Shown here in pieces: positions 1-10,550 of a stretch of DNA of 64,000 nt (positions are counted from its first letter, which is position 1; every line of letters begins with the position of its first letter). The stretch is from Chimonanthus salicifolius (taxonomy: Eukaryota; Streptophyta; Magnoliopsida; Laurales; Calycanthaceae). The position numbers and the translations under genes are program-made. The DNA is taken from positions 97,025,853-97,089,852 of the forward strand of contig CM023532.1 in the NCBI GenBank assembly GCA_013350335.1. Reading direction: 5' to 3'. The notes below the pieces were generated by a model. It worked only from the letters and a program-made list of their open reading frames with translations. It made no database searches and had not been told where the DNA came from.

Positions 1-456
1 CCTTTTACTGGGTCCACAAGGGGCTTTAGCCCCAATCAGCCCTCCCCATCAGCATCAGTCACTCAGGTTCCGCGGGGTGGGAACACATGCTATCATTGTG
101 GCCAACAGGGCCACTTCAAGAGGGAATGTCTGCAGAATAGCAGACCCTCTTACTCCAAGAGTTCCTTCCGCCCTCCAGCTAGACCAACTCAGTCACGAGG
201 AACCAAGACATACAACCAGCCGGGACGGATGCCTAAACCCACGGGATCGGGACGGCTCTATACCTTAGCTCCTCCAGCAGCAGTGGATCACTCCGTGATT
301 CAAGGTATGGCCGTAGTTGGTAGTTCCTATGCCTTTGCATTATTTGATTATGGAGCTTCCCATTCATTTGTATCTGCTGCATTCATATCTGCTACGAGCA
401 CATTAGTACAGAAACTGTCCACATCACTCACTACTGTATCCCCTGTTCATTTGTGA
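1..456 (+). pseudogene. Element A: gag C-terminus with zinc knuckle, and start of protease
   Basis: One frame is open from base 1 to a TGA at 454-456. It encodes a proline/serine-rich linker and then a CCHC zinc knuckle (C-X2-C-X4-H-X4-C, bases 88-129), the nucleic-acid-binding end of a Ty3/gypsy gag. An aspartic protease start follows, with the active-site triplet reading Asp-Tyr-Gly in 'ALFDYGASHSF' (about 337-369). The homologous place in element B reads Asp-Ser-Gly, so A's protease has a substituted active site. Compared with B, about 28 bases are missing near 450, which shifts the frame and creates the stop. The gag N-terminus lies left of the window. Confidence 0.85.
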
Positions 457-652
457 ACACTGAACTCGTTGGATTCAGATTCGAGTTCAACTATCTGGTA
501 CTCGACATGACTGAGTACGATATTATTTTTGGCATGGACTGGTTGGCTAGTTTTCAGGCCAACATTGATTGCCATCTTCGTAGGGTGATATTTTGGTCAC
601 CAGAGGGAAAGCGGTATGTGGTGCATGCTGACAGACGAGGCATCCCTAGAAG
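457..652 (+). pseudogene. Element A: protease remainder up to a solo-LTR insertion
   Basis: The protease continues in another frame after the deletion near 450. It keeps the segment 'DMTEYDIIFGMDWLASFQA', typical of the C-terminal half of plant gypsy proteases. The reading is cut at 652 by a solo LTR and resumes at 4241. An ORF that seems to run to 776 only reads into the inserted LTR. Confidence 0.8.
648..652. repeat. Target-site duplication AGAAG, left copy
   Basis: AGAAG lies directly before the TG of the solo LTR and is repeated directly after its CA at 4241-4245. Element B carries the uninterrupted site (around 14550) with a single AGAAG. This fits a 5-bp duplication made by a gypsy integrase. 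Confidence 0.93.
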
Positions 653-1373
653 TGTAACGCCAGCCCCATTTTCACCGAAATCAGAGTCTATGTTTTTTTT
701 AAACTACATAAAAGTGACAACGGGGGCGGACGTCACGACGCGAGTTAAGTCAGAGCTTCTAAAGCCCGGCCCTTAACTGGCCAACCCCACGCGTGCGCTG
801 AACGAAGTCCACGATTACGGTTCACGCGTAGGAAGTAAGCTCGCGGAATATAATTACATGCGGAACATTATAATAGATACTATCCTACCGGTTTTAGATA
901 GAAGGGAAGATACATCATTAAACTACTAAGATACCCCAATGTTCATATTATGTCCCAAAATGATAACGTACAGAGTTTAATCCAGACCATAGTAAGAAAT
1001 CCAAAATTATTACAATTCGACAAGCTAAGCTACTTAAGTTACAACTTTTCCAAAATAAAATTTGATAAACAAAGTAGCCACTTTCACAAGCTCCTAAGCT
1101 TGACTCCCGTCGCGTCCACCATTTCCTCCGTCTCCTGCGTCATCAGCTAGGGTAGAAGTAGGGCATTAGACAACGCGCCCAGTAGGACTCACTGTAGGGC
1201 TAGCATATGGATTAGTGATAACAAGCATACTGATAGCAATATAATAAAACCATATGATGAATGCTATGCCATGGGTTCTATTTCATGTGTCCCACCCATC
1301 ATCTATATCATCATAAAATGTTACATCCCCCTTGACGGCAAAACTTCGTCAAGGTGTCCCCATGTTTGCTTCT

Positions 1374-1545
1374 CGGTCGCCCCGACGGAGCATGGACTCC
1401 GGCATAGCACAATAAGCTATCCCCCTGTCTGTTCTCGGTCGCCCCGACGGAGCATGGACTCCGGTTATGGCCTATCAGGCTATCCCCATGTCTGTTCTCG
1501 GTCGCCCCGACGGAGCATGGACTCTGGTTCCTTTATTTTCCCGCC
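1374..1545 (-). repeat. Three tandem hairpin units, about 62-bp period
   Basis: CGGTCGCCCCGACGG starts at 1374, 1436 and 1499, each time followed by AGCATGGACTCCGG. CGGAG and CTCCG can pair across TCCATG on either strand. The same motif recurs in most LTRs of this window with other periods. Confidence 0.85.
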
Positions 1546-2196
1546 CATGCCATGCTTGAGATGTAGGTGCATTATGCTATGTAGTATATATATATATACA
1601 TATTCCATATTTTTATTACATATAATCCATAGTATTGGAAATGTAATCCATAGCATTTAAATATAATCCATAGCATTTAATATATAAACCATAGCCTTTA
1701 AAGTATAATCCATAAAACAAACCATATAATTACCGGAATAAAATACGAAAACCATCACATAAACATAATCCACGGCTTACAAAAAGGTAGGAATCCTACC
1801 GAATACTGATAACGTCCCTTTTTGTTTTCGTCCGATAATTCCGGTCGCCGATCGCGTACCGTTTGCGATGTCTCGATACCTTATTATACATTTTTCCAAG
1901 TTAGTCTATATCTTATCCATGATTAAGTCTCTAACTGATCATAAACCTAGGTTCATTAATGCTCTTTAACCATGTTACAACATTATCATAAATCAGTCCT
2001 TAACTTAGCCCCTTTTTCCATTGATTAAAACACATACATAATTCAATCCATGACTGATCCATACACTTAGGTCCATTAATGATTCACCAATCATGTCGTA
2101 GGATCATTAAAATTCGTCCCTTTAATTTAAACATAACCCCCATTTATACTACCGGATTAACAATGGCCTCTGAAAATACTCCAAACTGTACATTTC

Positions 2197-2214
2197 AATT
2201 CAGTCGACTGAATT
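2197..2214. repeat. Perfect 18-bp palindrome around a SalI-like core
   Basis: AATTCAGTCGACTGAATT reads the same on both strands. Related TTCAGTCGACTGAA motifs occur twice near 60075-60107 in another LTR. Confidence 0.85.
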
Positions 2215-4240
2215 ATGCTACATGGCCGAACCCTATGGTCATCCATTCATTTAATCTATCTCTCTCTAAGTTTATCCATTTCTTAATCTTCCATTGATGG
2301 ATCTTAGATCCAAGGCCCATCATGTTTTTGGCCATTATCTAATAAATGGATTCCCTTTTTAACCATAAACAAAAATCTAAACTCTTGTTTAGAAATACTT
2401 ACGGATCCGACTGCTCCTCCGGTCTTTGTCGCTCCCATCAACTTCCTTGGCCTCCCTTCTCCCTCTTCTTGATCTTTGATCGACTAGATGTGCTTGATCA
2501 ATGGTGGGACATGCTTGGATCGGCTAAGGTAAATAAGGTTAGGTTAAGAGAGAAAGAGAGTATGGAGATGAGGGAGAGATCTTCAAGGTCTTGGTGACCC
2601 AAAGCTTACCTTCTCTTCTCTTTTCTTCTCCTTTCCTTCTAAGTTTTTCTTCTAAGTTTTTTCTACTCTCTTGCAAGGTGAGTGCAGCTTTTTTTCTTGG
2701 TGTATGAGGAATGCTAGAGTGAAATGGGTTGGTTTGAAATGGGATGGAGGTGGTTGGAGTAGCCTTCACTCAAACATTAATTTCTTCACCAACCAAGCAT
2801 GGGCTAGCTTGACTTTGGTGGTGGTGGTTGAGCCCAAACCACCATTTAAGCCCATGGTTTTATTTTGTGTTTCTTAAGAGTGGTTTGTGTTTGTTGGAGT
2901 GGTTTTGACCATTTGACCAATTTAGATTAGGTTAATTAACTTAGATCAATTTGATTTTTAGGTTAAGTTAATTAAGCCCCATATTTCATTTAAATCCATT
3001 AAATTCCTTCTATAAGATCCACCCATGGTTGACCCAGTCAACCATGGTCGTCGGCCCCACTATCCTTGGGTCCACACGCCACCTCCATGGGTGAGGTGGA
3101 GGTGGGCCCCATTTGGTCATACCATTTAATCTTGATACATCTTAACTTAGATAATTTTATAATTATCTAATCCATTTAATTTATTTTAATTGGATTACCA
3201 TTGGGTCCATGACCCAATTATATTCTTGTCTTACCCATTTATCTTAGGGCTTACCTACCTTGGCCCATTAGGTCCCATATGGTTCTTTGACCCAAATACT
3301 TACCATTAACCAATTACATGTATTAATTCTAATTCACGATTTATTGGGTAAACATTGGGCCCATGGCCCAATTAAATTCCCTCCTTACCTTAGGCTTACC
3401 TCAATTGGGTCCATTGGGTCCCAAATGAGTATTGGGCCCAATTTGACCATCCCTGACCCGATTAGTCCTCATTGACCCATTAGATGGATTTCATCCAATC
3501 AATGACCCAATTGGGTCATTCTTGGACCCTTGTCCCAAAGTTGATCCATTTGGCATTTTCATCACATCAAATTCCAATTTAAAATAATTAAATGTCCAAT
3601 ATATATTGATTCGAAAATTCGGCCTATTACAGGAATGGGTTTGAACCACCACCCATTCCAACGAGTTTGGTGAGTCAAGTAAGATCGAAACCATCTTGAC
3701 TCACCCCATTTTCTATGTGACTCACTCCCCTCTTAACTCACTTAATTATTTTAATTTTATTATTCAACTTAGCCCCCTTCAATTCCTTCATGAATCCACC
3801 CATGGTTGACCAAGTCAACCATGGTGGCCGGCCCCACCAATTCCTTAGCCAACCGCCACTCACTTGATGAGGTGGAGGTGGGTCCCACTTGGTTATGCTA
3901 GCTTAATCATCTCATCATTAATTTAGGGGGGTTTAATTCCAATCAATTGAGTTACCATTGGGCCCATGGCCCAATTAAATTATTTTCTACCATTTACCTT
4001 AGAGTTTTGAGTTAATTTCGATCCATTGGGTCCCACATGGTTATCAGGCCCACTTTGACCATTATTGACCCTTTTGATGGGTCCCATCCAATCCATGGTC
4101 CATTGGACCATACTTGGGCCTGTGTCCAAATTTTGATCCATCTAACATCCATGACATCAAAATTCCCATTTTTCCATTATTAAAATAAATAAATACCATA
4201 TATATATATATATATTGATTTAAAAATTCGGGCTATTACA

Positions 4241-5014
4241 AGAAGGCTGCATGAAGAGCTGAACCACCTGGTATTGAACAGTATCGGGTTAGACAAGGCA
4301 CCGGCACTTGGACTTCCGGCGGTAGTGCAAGATACGGGGAGGTATTCCCAGCATAGCTCCCTGGTTTGCCACCCAAGAGGAAGATCGACTTTGAGATCAA
4401 GCTATATCCTGGCACTGCTCCAGTATCATTACCACATTATCGATGGTACCAGCTGAGATGTCCGAGTTGAAGAAGCAGATTGATGATCTGCTCAGACTGG
4501 GGTTCATCCAGAACAACACATCATCATGGGGAGCCCCAGTATTATTTGTGAAGAAGAAGGACGGCACCCTTCGGATGTGTGTGGACTACATGAAGTTGAA
4601 CCAGTTGAAGGTCAGGAACAAGTAACCCCTGCCCAGGATAGATGATCTATTTGATCAACTTAGGGGTTCCACTCACTTCTCTAAGATTGATCTGATGTCC
4701 GGATACCATCAAATCCGGGTTAGGGAGGAGGACATAGAGAAAACAACCTTCAGGACACGGTATGGTCTATACGAGTATGTGGTCATGCTGTTTGGACTTA
4801 CAAATGACCAGCTATATTCATGGATCTGATGAGCCGGATCTTCCGGCCTTACTTGGATCACTTTGTGACTGTATTCATTGATGATATTCTGGTCTATTTC
4901 AAGAGTCAGGAGGAACATGCTGAGCACCTGCGGATAGTCTTGGACACCTTGAAAAAGAACCAGTTGTATGCCAAAGCCAGTAAGTGTGAGTTCTGACTAG
5001 CCGAGGTCAACTTC
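4241..5014 (+). pseudogene. Element A: protease end and reverse transcriptase
   Basis: The coding reading resumes after the AGAAG duplication. RT motifs follow in order: '[20 protein letters not shown]' near 4520-4580, '[15 protein letters not shown]' near 4677-4720, and the catalytic 'VFIDDILVY' near 4873-4900. The enzyme would copy element RNA into DNA in a cytoplasmic particle. Breaks are an extra base giving TAA at 4623, a base lost near 4805 relative to B, and a Trp codon changed to TGA at about 4996. The catalytic Asp pair survives, but the gene cannot make a full product. Confidence 0.87.
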
Positions 5015-6289
5015 TTGGGGCATATTATATCAGCAGAAGATATAGCCGTAGACCCGGCTAAGGTGGCGGCATTGATGGAGTGGAAAGCACCGACGAATGT
5101 GACCGAGATTCGCAGTTTTCTAGGATTGGCTGGTTACTATCGAAAGTTTATCATGGACTTCTCCAAGATTGCATCTCCACTTACCCAACTCACTCAGAAA
5201 GGAGTCAAATTTGAGTGGTCAGATTTGTGCAACCGGAGATTTGAAATGCTGAAAGAAAGACTTACAAGGGCTCCTATTTTGATTTTGCCAGAAAGAGGCA
5301 AGGGTTATGAAGTACAATGCAACGCTTTAGGAGAAGGACTTGGGTGTGTCCTTAGTCAAACTCATCGTGTGGTGGCTTATGGTTCAAGACAGTTGAAGAT
5401 TCATGAACGCCACTATCCCACCCATGATCTGGAACTAGCAGTAGTGGTCTTCGCACTCAAGAGCTGGAGACACTACCTTTACGGTGAGAAGTTTGAGGTA
5501 TTTTCAAATCACAAAAGTCTGAAATATTTGTTTGATCAGAAGGAGCTCAACATGAGACAGCACAGGTGGATGGAATATCTACAAGACTATGACTTTGCAC
5601 TCCGATATCATCCTGGCAAGGCGAACAAAGTGGCGGATGCCCTCCGTCGCATGTCACATGCGACAATAGCCAGTTTGATCAGGATGGAATGGGATATGCT
5701 GAACACCATCCGAGAGTTCAATTTGTATATCAAGAACCATGGGAGTATGTACAATATGATCATACGGTCCAACACGGTCTCTAAAATTGAACAGGAGCAA
5801 CGGAAAAATCCAAAGGTAGAGGAGATATGGGCCAAGATGTCTACTGGTGAGGTTGTACCGGAATGGGAATTACGACCAGGACAGGGTCTTTTATTCTCAG
5901 GTAGGACATATGTGCTTAGGAGCTGCAGAAGAGAGTTGTTGGTTGAGGCACATCAGACCAAACTCTCTATTCATCCGAGTAGCACCAAGATGTACCATGA
6001 TCTTAAGAGACACTATTGGTGGCATGGACTCAAGAGCAATGTGGCAGAGTTTGTTGCTCACTGCCTAACTTGTCAGCGGGTTAAGGTGGAACATCAGAAG
6101 CCACCGGGTTTACTCCAACCCTTACCAGTGCCGGAGTGGAAATGGGAACACATCTCCATGGATTTTGTGGCAGGGTTGCCAAGGTCATCAAAGGGCAACG
6201 ATGCGATATGGGTCGTGGTGGACAGGTTGACCAACTCTGCGCATTTCCTTCCCGTCAGGATGACAGATTCATCTGAGACCTTGGGTTGA
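5015..6289 (+). pseudogene. Element A: RNase H and N-terminal integrase
   Basis: This 424-residue open stretch starts with the thumb/connection ('[19 protein letters not shown]') and then RNase H. The first RNase H catalytic Asp (usual 'DAS') is Asn in '[12 protein letters not shown]', the Glu in '[13 protein letters not shown]' is kept, and the Asp of 'SDHKSL' is Asn ('FSNHKS'). The integrase HHCC zinc domain follows around residues 310-355 (His, His and 'CLTCQRVK'), then the first catalytic Asp in '[11 protein letters not shown]'. It ends at a TGA at 6287-6289 where B has CGA. Confidence 0.87.
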
Positions 6290-7198
6290 CGGTAAATCCG
6301 AGATATCATCATACTACATGGTATTCCCCAGACTATTGTATCCGACAGAGATGGCCGATTCACTAGCACAGTATGGCAGAGCATGCAATCGGCTATGGGG
6401 ACCGACGTATTGACTAGCACAACATTCCACCCACAGAGTGATGGACAGTTAGGAGAGGACGATACAGATATTGGAAGACATGTTGAAAGCATGTATGCTA
6501 GACTTCAAGGGTGGATGGGAGGATTACTTGCCACTGGTGGTGTTCTCTTACAACAACAGTTACCAGACAAGCCTCCAGATGGCTCCATTTGAGGCCTTGT
6601 ATGGTAGACCACGCAGATCACCAGTGTACTGGACAGAGGCCGGTGTGCTGCACTAATTGGACTCGAATTGGTTACGGAGACCACGACACAGATTAAGCTG
6701 ATACGGCAACACCTACTCACTGCGCAGAGTCGTCAAAAGAGCTACGCCGACAAGAGGAGAAGGTTCCTTGAGTTTGAGGTGGGAGACTTACTGCTCTTGA
6801 AAGTCTCACCACGGAAGGGACACATGAGATTCGAGAAGAAAGGGAAACTGTCTCCTAGATTTGTGGGGCCGTTTCCAATTCTGAAGAGGGTGGGGGAGGT
6901 AGTTTATCAGTTGGTGCTTCCTCCACAGTTATCATCTTTGCATGATGTGTTCCATGTATCCATGTTGAGGAAGTACAACCTCGATCCTTCACATGTGTTG
7001 AACGTGCAAGACGTCGATGTGCAAAGCGACGTGACTTATGTGGAGAAGCCGGTCAGAGTGATCGGGAAAGAACAAAGGGTGATACAGAACCGAGCCATTC
7101 AGTTTGTCAAGGTGGTGTGGGAACGACATGGCAATGAGGAAGCCACCTAGGAACTTAAATCAGAAATGAGAGCCGCTCATCCGGAGCTTTTTGCATGA
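6290..7198 (+). pseudogene. Element A: integrase core end and chromodomain
   Basis: The second integrase Asp is in 'SDRDGRF' near 6340. Next to the third catalytic residue an inserted base shifts the frame (about 6447; B reads 'DGQSERTIQ'). Another frame change is near 6645. The stretch 6668-7150 is open and holds the 'LHDVFHVSMLRKY' and 'DPSHVL' motifs and the start of a C-terminal chromodomain. A stop at 7148-7150 replaces a Trp in B. The natural end is the TGA at 7196-7198. 'DPSHVL' followed by a chromodomain is typical of the Tekay/Del clade, whose chromodomain is thought to steer insertion to heterochromatin. Confidence 0.85.
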
Positions 7199-7235
7199 GT
7201 TGTTTAGAACCCTACTTCGCTCGAATTTTCGAGAC

Positions 7236-7259
7236 AAAAATTTCAATTGAGGTTTATAT
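7236..7259 (+). promoter_or_regulatory. Element A polypurine-tract region
   Basis: The stretch between the conserved 'tttcgagacaaaaa' segment and the LTR start is where plus-strand priming occurs in Tekay elements. Here it reads AATTGAGGTTTATAT and is weak compared with the AAAAAGAGGG form in element F (minus strand, about 44645). Confidence 0.5.
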
Positions 7260-7701
7260 TATAATAGCCCGAATTTTTAAATCAATACATATGTTGGCTA
7301 TTATTTATTTTAATGAGTGAAATTAAGAATTTTGATGGAATGGATGTTAAATTGATCAAAATTGGGCCAATGGTCCAAGCAAGGTCCAATGGACCAAGGA
7401 TGGGATTAATTTCATTTAAATGGGTCAATGATGGTTAATTGGGTCAAGGAAGGTCAATTGGGTCAAATATCCATTTGGGACCCAATGGGTCAAGAGGGTT
7501 TATGCATTAGGGCAAATGGGTAGGAAGTGGAATTTAATTGGGCCATGGGCCAATGGTGATCCAATTAGATGGAATGGATTGAAGTGATTAAAAATCACCT
7601 AAGTTAAATTTAGAAGTATCCAAGTGTTATGGTCTAGTGGGCCCACCTCCACCTCATCAAGTGAGGTGCCTTGTGGACCATGACTTAGGTGGGGCCGACC
7701 A

Positions 7702-7727
7702 CCATGGTTGACTTGGTCAACCATGGA
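7702..7727. promoter_or_regulatory. Paired W-box palindrome
   Basis: CCATGGTTGAC and GTCAACCATGG flank TTG. Each arm holds TTGAC, the core of the W-box bound by plant WRKY factors. Equivalent copies are near 7898, 12386, 19397 and 61898, and in reverse-oriented LTRs at 3024, 3799 and 41797. Binding is not shown by sequence alone. Confidence 0.6.
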
Positions 7728-8090
7728 TAATCAAAGGGAATTAAGGAGGATCAAAGGAAAATAAGTTGAGTTAAATTAATTTAAATCACCTAGGTTAAGT
7801 GGGAATAAAATCAAGGTAGCATGATCAAGTGGGACCCACCTCCACCTCATCAAGGAAGGTGGCAGGTGGGCTAAGGCATTGGTGGGGCCTGCCACCATCG
7901 TTGACTTGGTCAACCATGGGTGCATTCATTGAAAATTTAAAGGGAAATAAATGGAATTAAATTATGGAAATTGAATAACCTAACTTAGATATCAAATTAA
8001 ATAAATGGGTGAGTCAATGAGTGGTTTCATCTCATAGAAACCACCCAAACCACCAAACTTAGACCCACCAAAACCATTGGCCATGAAAGA

Positions 8091-8191
8091 GTGGTATGGC
8101 TAAGACAAGATCCATGAAATGGGGGCCTAGATTGGACATGCATTGACCCATTGTGTGGTATGGCTAAGACAAGATCCATGAAATGGGGGCC
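8091..8191 (+). repeat. 37-bp exact direct repeat replacing a ~320-bp block
   Basis: The 37 bases at 8091-8127 recur exactly at 8155-8191. In B's 3' LTR the second copy is absent, and about 320 bp (roughly 19663-19982) fills that place. This looks like a local templated duplication at a deletion. Confidence 0.85.
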
Positions 8192-8400
8192 GACCAACAC
8201 CCTAAGATCAAGACTTAGAAGATTTTCCATTCTTTCCTCCTTTCCCTCTCTCAAACCTACCTCAATCATTGGCCGAACCAAACCTTGGTGATCTCATCTT
8301 GATCAAGCACATATAGTGGCCGAACATCAAGAAGAAAGAAGGAAGGAGAAGGGCTAAGGATCAAGAGGAGCAAGAAGAAACTGGAGGAGCCGTGGGAGTG

Positions 8401-8406
8401 GTAAGT
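8401..8406 (+). promoter_or_regulatory. Splice-donor-like GTAAGT conserved across LTRs
   Basis: G|GTAAGT follows a purine-rich, exon-like stretch (8325-8400). It recurs at the same relative place at 20193, 24161 and 62541 (GTAAGA), and on the minus strand at 2402, 41151 and 50352 (GTAAGC). Splicing itself is inferred. Confidence 0.5.
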
Positions 8407-8630
8407 AGTCTCAACAAGATGTTATTTTTTTAAAGGGTTAAAAAGGAGATCATGGAGTCCATCCTTATTGGATTAATTGGTGGCCAAAATGTCATGGGCC
8501 ATAGATCTAAAATCCATCCAAGAAAGGGGATGAGAAATGGACAAACCCTAAAGGGTAAGATAAATACTAAGGACACTATGTACATATTTGGATTACATAA
8601 GCAAGCATGACATGATGGGTCAAGGATCAT

Positions 8631-9458
8631 GGTTCGGCCATTGCATGGCTGAACCCTAAACATTATGGATTCATGGAGAGGACTTCATGCATGTCAAAAT
8701 ATGGTGGATGATCAAGAGAGTTGGTTTGGCCTTTGCATGGCCAAACCCTAGGGTTTTCTTGTATGAAACTATCAATAATACAGCATGGAAATATGATTTT
8801 GGAGGAATGATGGACCATAGGGTTCTGCCATGTTGTATGGCCGAACCCCATGGAAGGAGATTAAGTATTTCTTAAGGGGTTTAAAGGATAGAAACCATGG
8901 AATAATGGTTAATGATTTTTGAGGCCTAGAATGGTTAAATATTTGTAAATTTTAAAGGAGTTTTAATGAGGAAAATCATGGAAGATGTTAATGATTTTTA
9001 TGGCCTCAAAAGTTGTAAATGAGGATGAACCATGAACCATGGGTTCGGCCATGGTGTATGGCCGAACGCTATGGTGATGTATTAATGACTTTAATGGGTA
9101 TAAAATATGGAAAATAATGGGGGAATGTTCGTAGCTTCAATGGACTCAAAAATGTACCTAATAATGGTAAAAAATGATGATCTAAATATATGATGGAATC
9201 CCCTCAAGAAGGGACCTTGTGGTGGATCTAAAATGTTGTAAAAGACCCAAGGAAAAGTGAGGAAAAGACATCATGGTGTATGGCCGAACCCCATGGAGGA
9301 TGGTTGTGGACTTAGGGACCTCTATGATAACCTTATGTGTAGGTTAATGAAGCATAGGGTTGCTGGTTTTTAGACTCACATGATTAAAAAAATCTATGGA
9401 TTAAAAAAGGACCCAAAAACCTAGTTAGTGAGGTTCAGCCATGGTGTATGGCTGAACC
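8631..9458 (+). repeat. Hairpin array (GGTTCGGCC/GGCCGAACC) in the A/B shared LTR
   Basis: Inverted repeats start at 8631, 8723, 8819, 9041 and 9432, and a half copy is at about 9272. The standard form is an 11-bp stem GGTTCGGCCAT/ATGGCCGAACC with a GGTGT-type loop. At 8723 both arms changed together to GGTTTGGCC/GGCCAAACC. At 9432 they changed to GGTTCAGCC/GGCTGAACC. Pairing is kept in both cases. Confidence 0.9.
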
Positions 9459-9517
9459 CCACTAAGACATGTTTGATGGACTTAAACATGGCTGAAACAT
9501 TGGGTTTAATTGTTGAT

Positions 9518-9622
9518 GTGTAATAAGGTAAACGGGACCTCGCAAGCGGTGCGCGATTGGCGACCGAATTCGTGGACGAAAATGCAAAGGAACACTAGTT
9601 GGCATTTGGTAGGACTCCTACC
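9518..9622 (+). promoter_or_regulatory. Conserved LTR module ending in a 15-bp palindrome
   Basis: This CpG-rich block holds CCTCGCAAGCGGTGCGCGAT and then GGTAGGACTCCTACC at 9608-9622. It is recognisable in every LTR that spans this place, including the 2.0-kb solo LTR that has no hairpin array (13100-13200). I do not recognise it as a known motif. Confidence 0.6.
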
Positions 9623-10344
9623 TTATTGTAAGCCATGGATTATGTGTTTATACATGTTTTACTTGATTTATTTTGGTAATCAAATGATATGTTTTAAGAT
9701 GGGATTTAAATGCTATGGTTTGAATTATTATTATATGGCATATTGCACTTACATCTCATGCATAGCATGGGAGGGATGAAAGGAAAACGGAGTCCATGCT
9801 CCGTCGGGGCGACCGATAAATATACATGGGGATTCTATGTATTTATGATCTCTTGATGAGGGTTTTTCCATCAAGAGGGACATTGTATAATGATGGGTGG
9901 GACACATAACATATGACACCCATGGCATGGCATTGATTGCATGATCTTACTATAACTATATCTATGTATCCTGTTTATCACTAATCCATGTGTTGGCCCT
10001 ACTCGGAGTACCTACTGGGCGCGTTGTCTAACGCCTTACTTCCACCTTAGATGATGACGCAGGAAATGACGGAAATGAAGGACGCGATGGGAGCCAAGCG
10101 TAGGAGCTTGGAGGAGCGAGCTAGCTTACTTATTTAAGTTTATCTCATGGTTATGTAATTTGAGTAGCTTAGCTCGTTGGACTGTAATAACTTAGACTAT
10201 TGCTATGGTTTGGACTTTTATTTTGGACATTATAATTTTGAGGTATTTTAGTAACTTAAGTGATGTAACTTCTTTGCTATCTAAAATTGGTAGGATAGAT
10301 TCTATTATAACACCGCTTTAAGTTTATGTTCCACAAGCTTACTT

Positions 10345-10389
10345 CTACGTGTGAACCGTCCTCGTGGACTTAGTTCCACGCACACGTAG
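10345..10389 (+). promoter_or_regulatory. LTR 3'-end stem: CTACGTGTG ... CACACGTAG
   Basis: Nine-base arms pair around an inner GTGGA/TCCAC stem. Each arm holds ACGTG, the core of plant ABRE/G-box sites. The structure recurs near the 3' end of most LTRs here, for example 22227-22271. A second near-palindrome (TTAAGGGCCGGGCTT ... AAGCTCGG) follows at about 10398-10430. Confidence 0.6.
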
Positions 10390-10538
10390 GGTTGGCCAGT
10401 TAAGGGCCGGGCTTTGGAAGCTTGGGCTTTACTCTCGTCGTGACGCCCCGCGCTCTTTGTCACTCTTATTTCAAAAAAAATAAATATAGACTCTGATTTC
10501 TAAGCTAAAGCATAGTGAAAAGGGGCGGGAGTCACAGT

Positions 10539-10550
10539 TGGTATCAGAGC
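10539..10550 (+). promoter_or_regulatory. Element B primer-binding site (initiator-Met tRNA)
   Basis: TGGTATCAGAGC is complementary to the 3' end of plant initiator methionine tRNA and begins two bases after the LTR end. It fixes the 5' LTR boundary and the + orientation of B. Confidence 0.95.

Larger units (their letters stand above)
653..4240 (-). mobile_element. Solo LTR, 3,588 bp, Tekay-like gypsy family
   Basis: The sequence begins TGTAACGCC and ends GGGCTATTACA, with 5-bp AGAAG duplications and no internal region, so it is a solo LTR left by LTR-LTR recombination. It is minus-oriented: the LTR start (TGTAATAGCCCGAATTTTTA on the minus strand) is at 4240. On the minus strand it holds W-box palindromes near 3799-3824 and 3024-3050, a purine-rich stretch then GTAAGT at 2402-2397, and a GGTAGGAATCCTACC palindrome near 1784-1798. 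Three tandem CGGTCGCCCCGACGG units lie at 1374-1550. Only half of one GGTTCGGCC hairpin remains (about 2223), so its hairpin array is largely gone. Small ORFs inside are chance. Confidence 0.93.
7260..10536 (+). mobile_element. LTR shared by elements A (3') and B (5'), 3,277 bp
   Basis: It starts TATAATAGCC (B's copy starts TGTAATAGC) and ends GGCGGGAGTCACA. A's internal region abuts its start, and B's PBS and leader abut its end, so one LTR serves two elements. Contents in order: a cluster of GGGTCAA motifs (7425-7500), W-box palindromes (7702-7727, 7898-7920), a purine-rich stretch ending in GTAAGT (8401), hairpins at 8631, 8723, 8819, 9041 and 9432, and a conserved module (9518-9622). A CGGAG/CTCCG motif (9789) and a structured 3' end (10345-10430) follow. 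Compared with B's 3' LTR it lacks several blocks and has a 37-bp duplication (8091-8127 and 8155-8191). Confidence 0.93.

Noticed and set aside
1271..1660. 129-codon ORF in the first solo LTR
   Set aside because: Formed by the CGGTCGCC tandem units; no start context or homologous frame in other LTRs.
8631..8655. GGTTCGGCC as a tRNA-gene B box (GGTTCRANNCC)
   Set aside because: Only the first six bases fit; the invariant A and final CC do not, and no A box or cloverleaf is nearby.
8627..8663. Hairpins as rho-independent type terminators
   Set aside because: No T-run follows and the context is a eukaryotic LTR.
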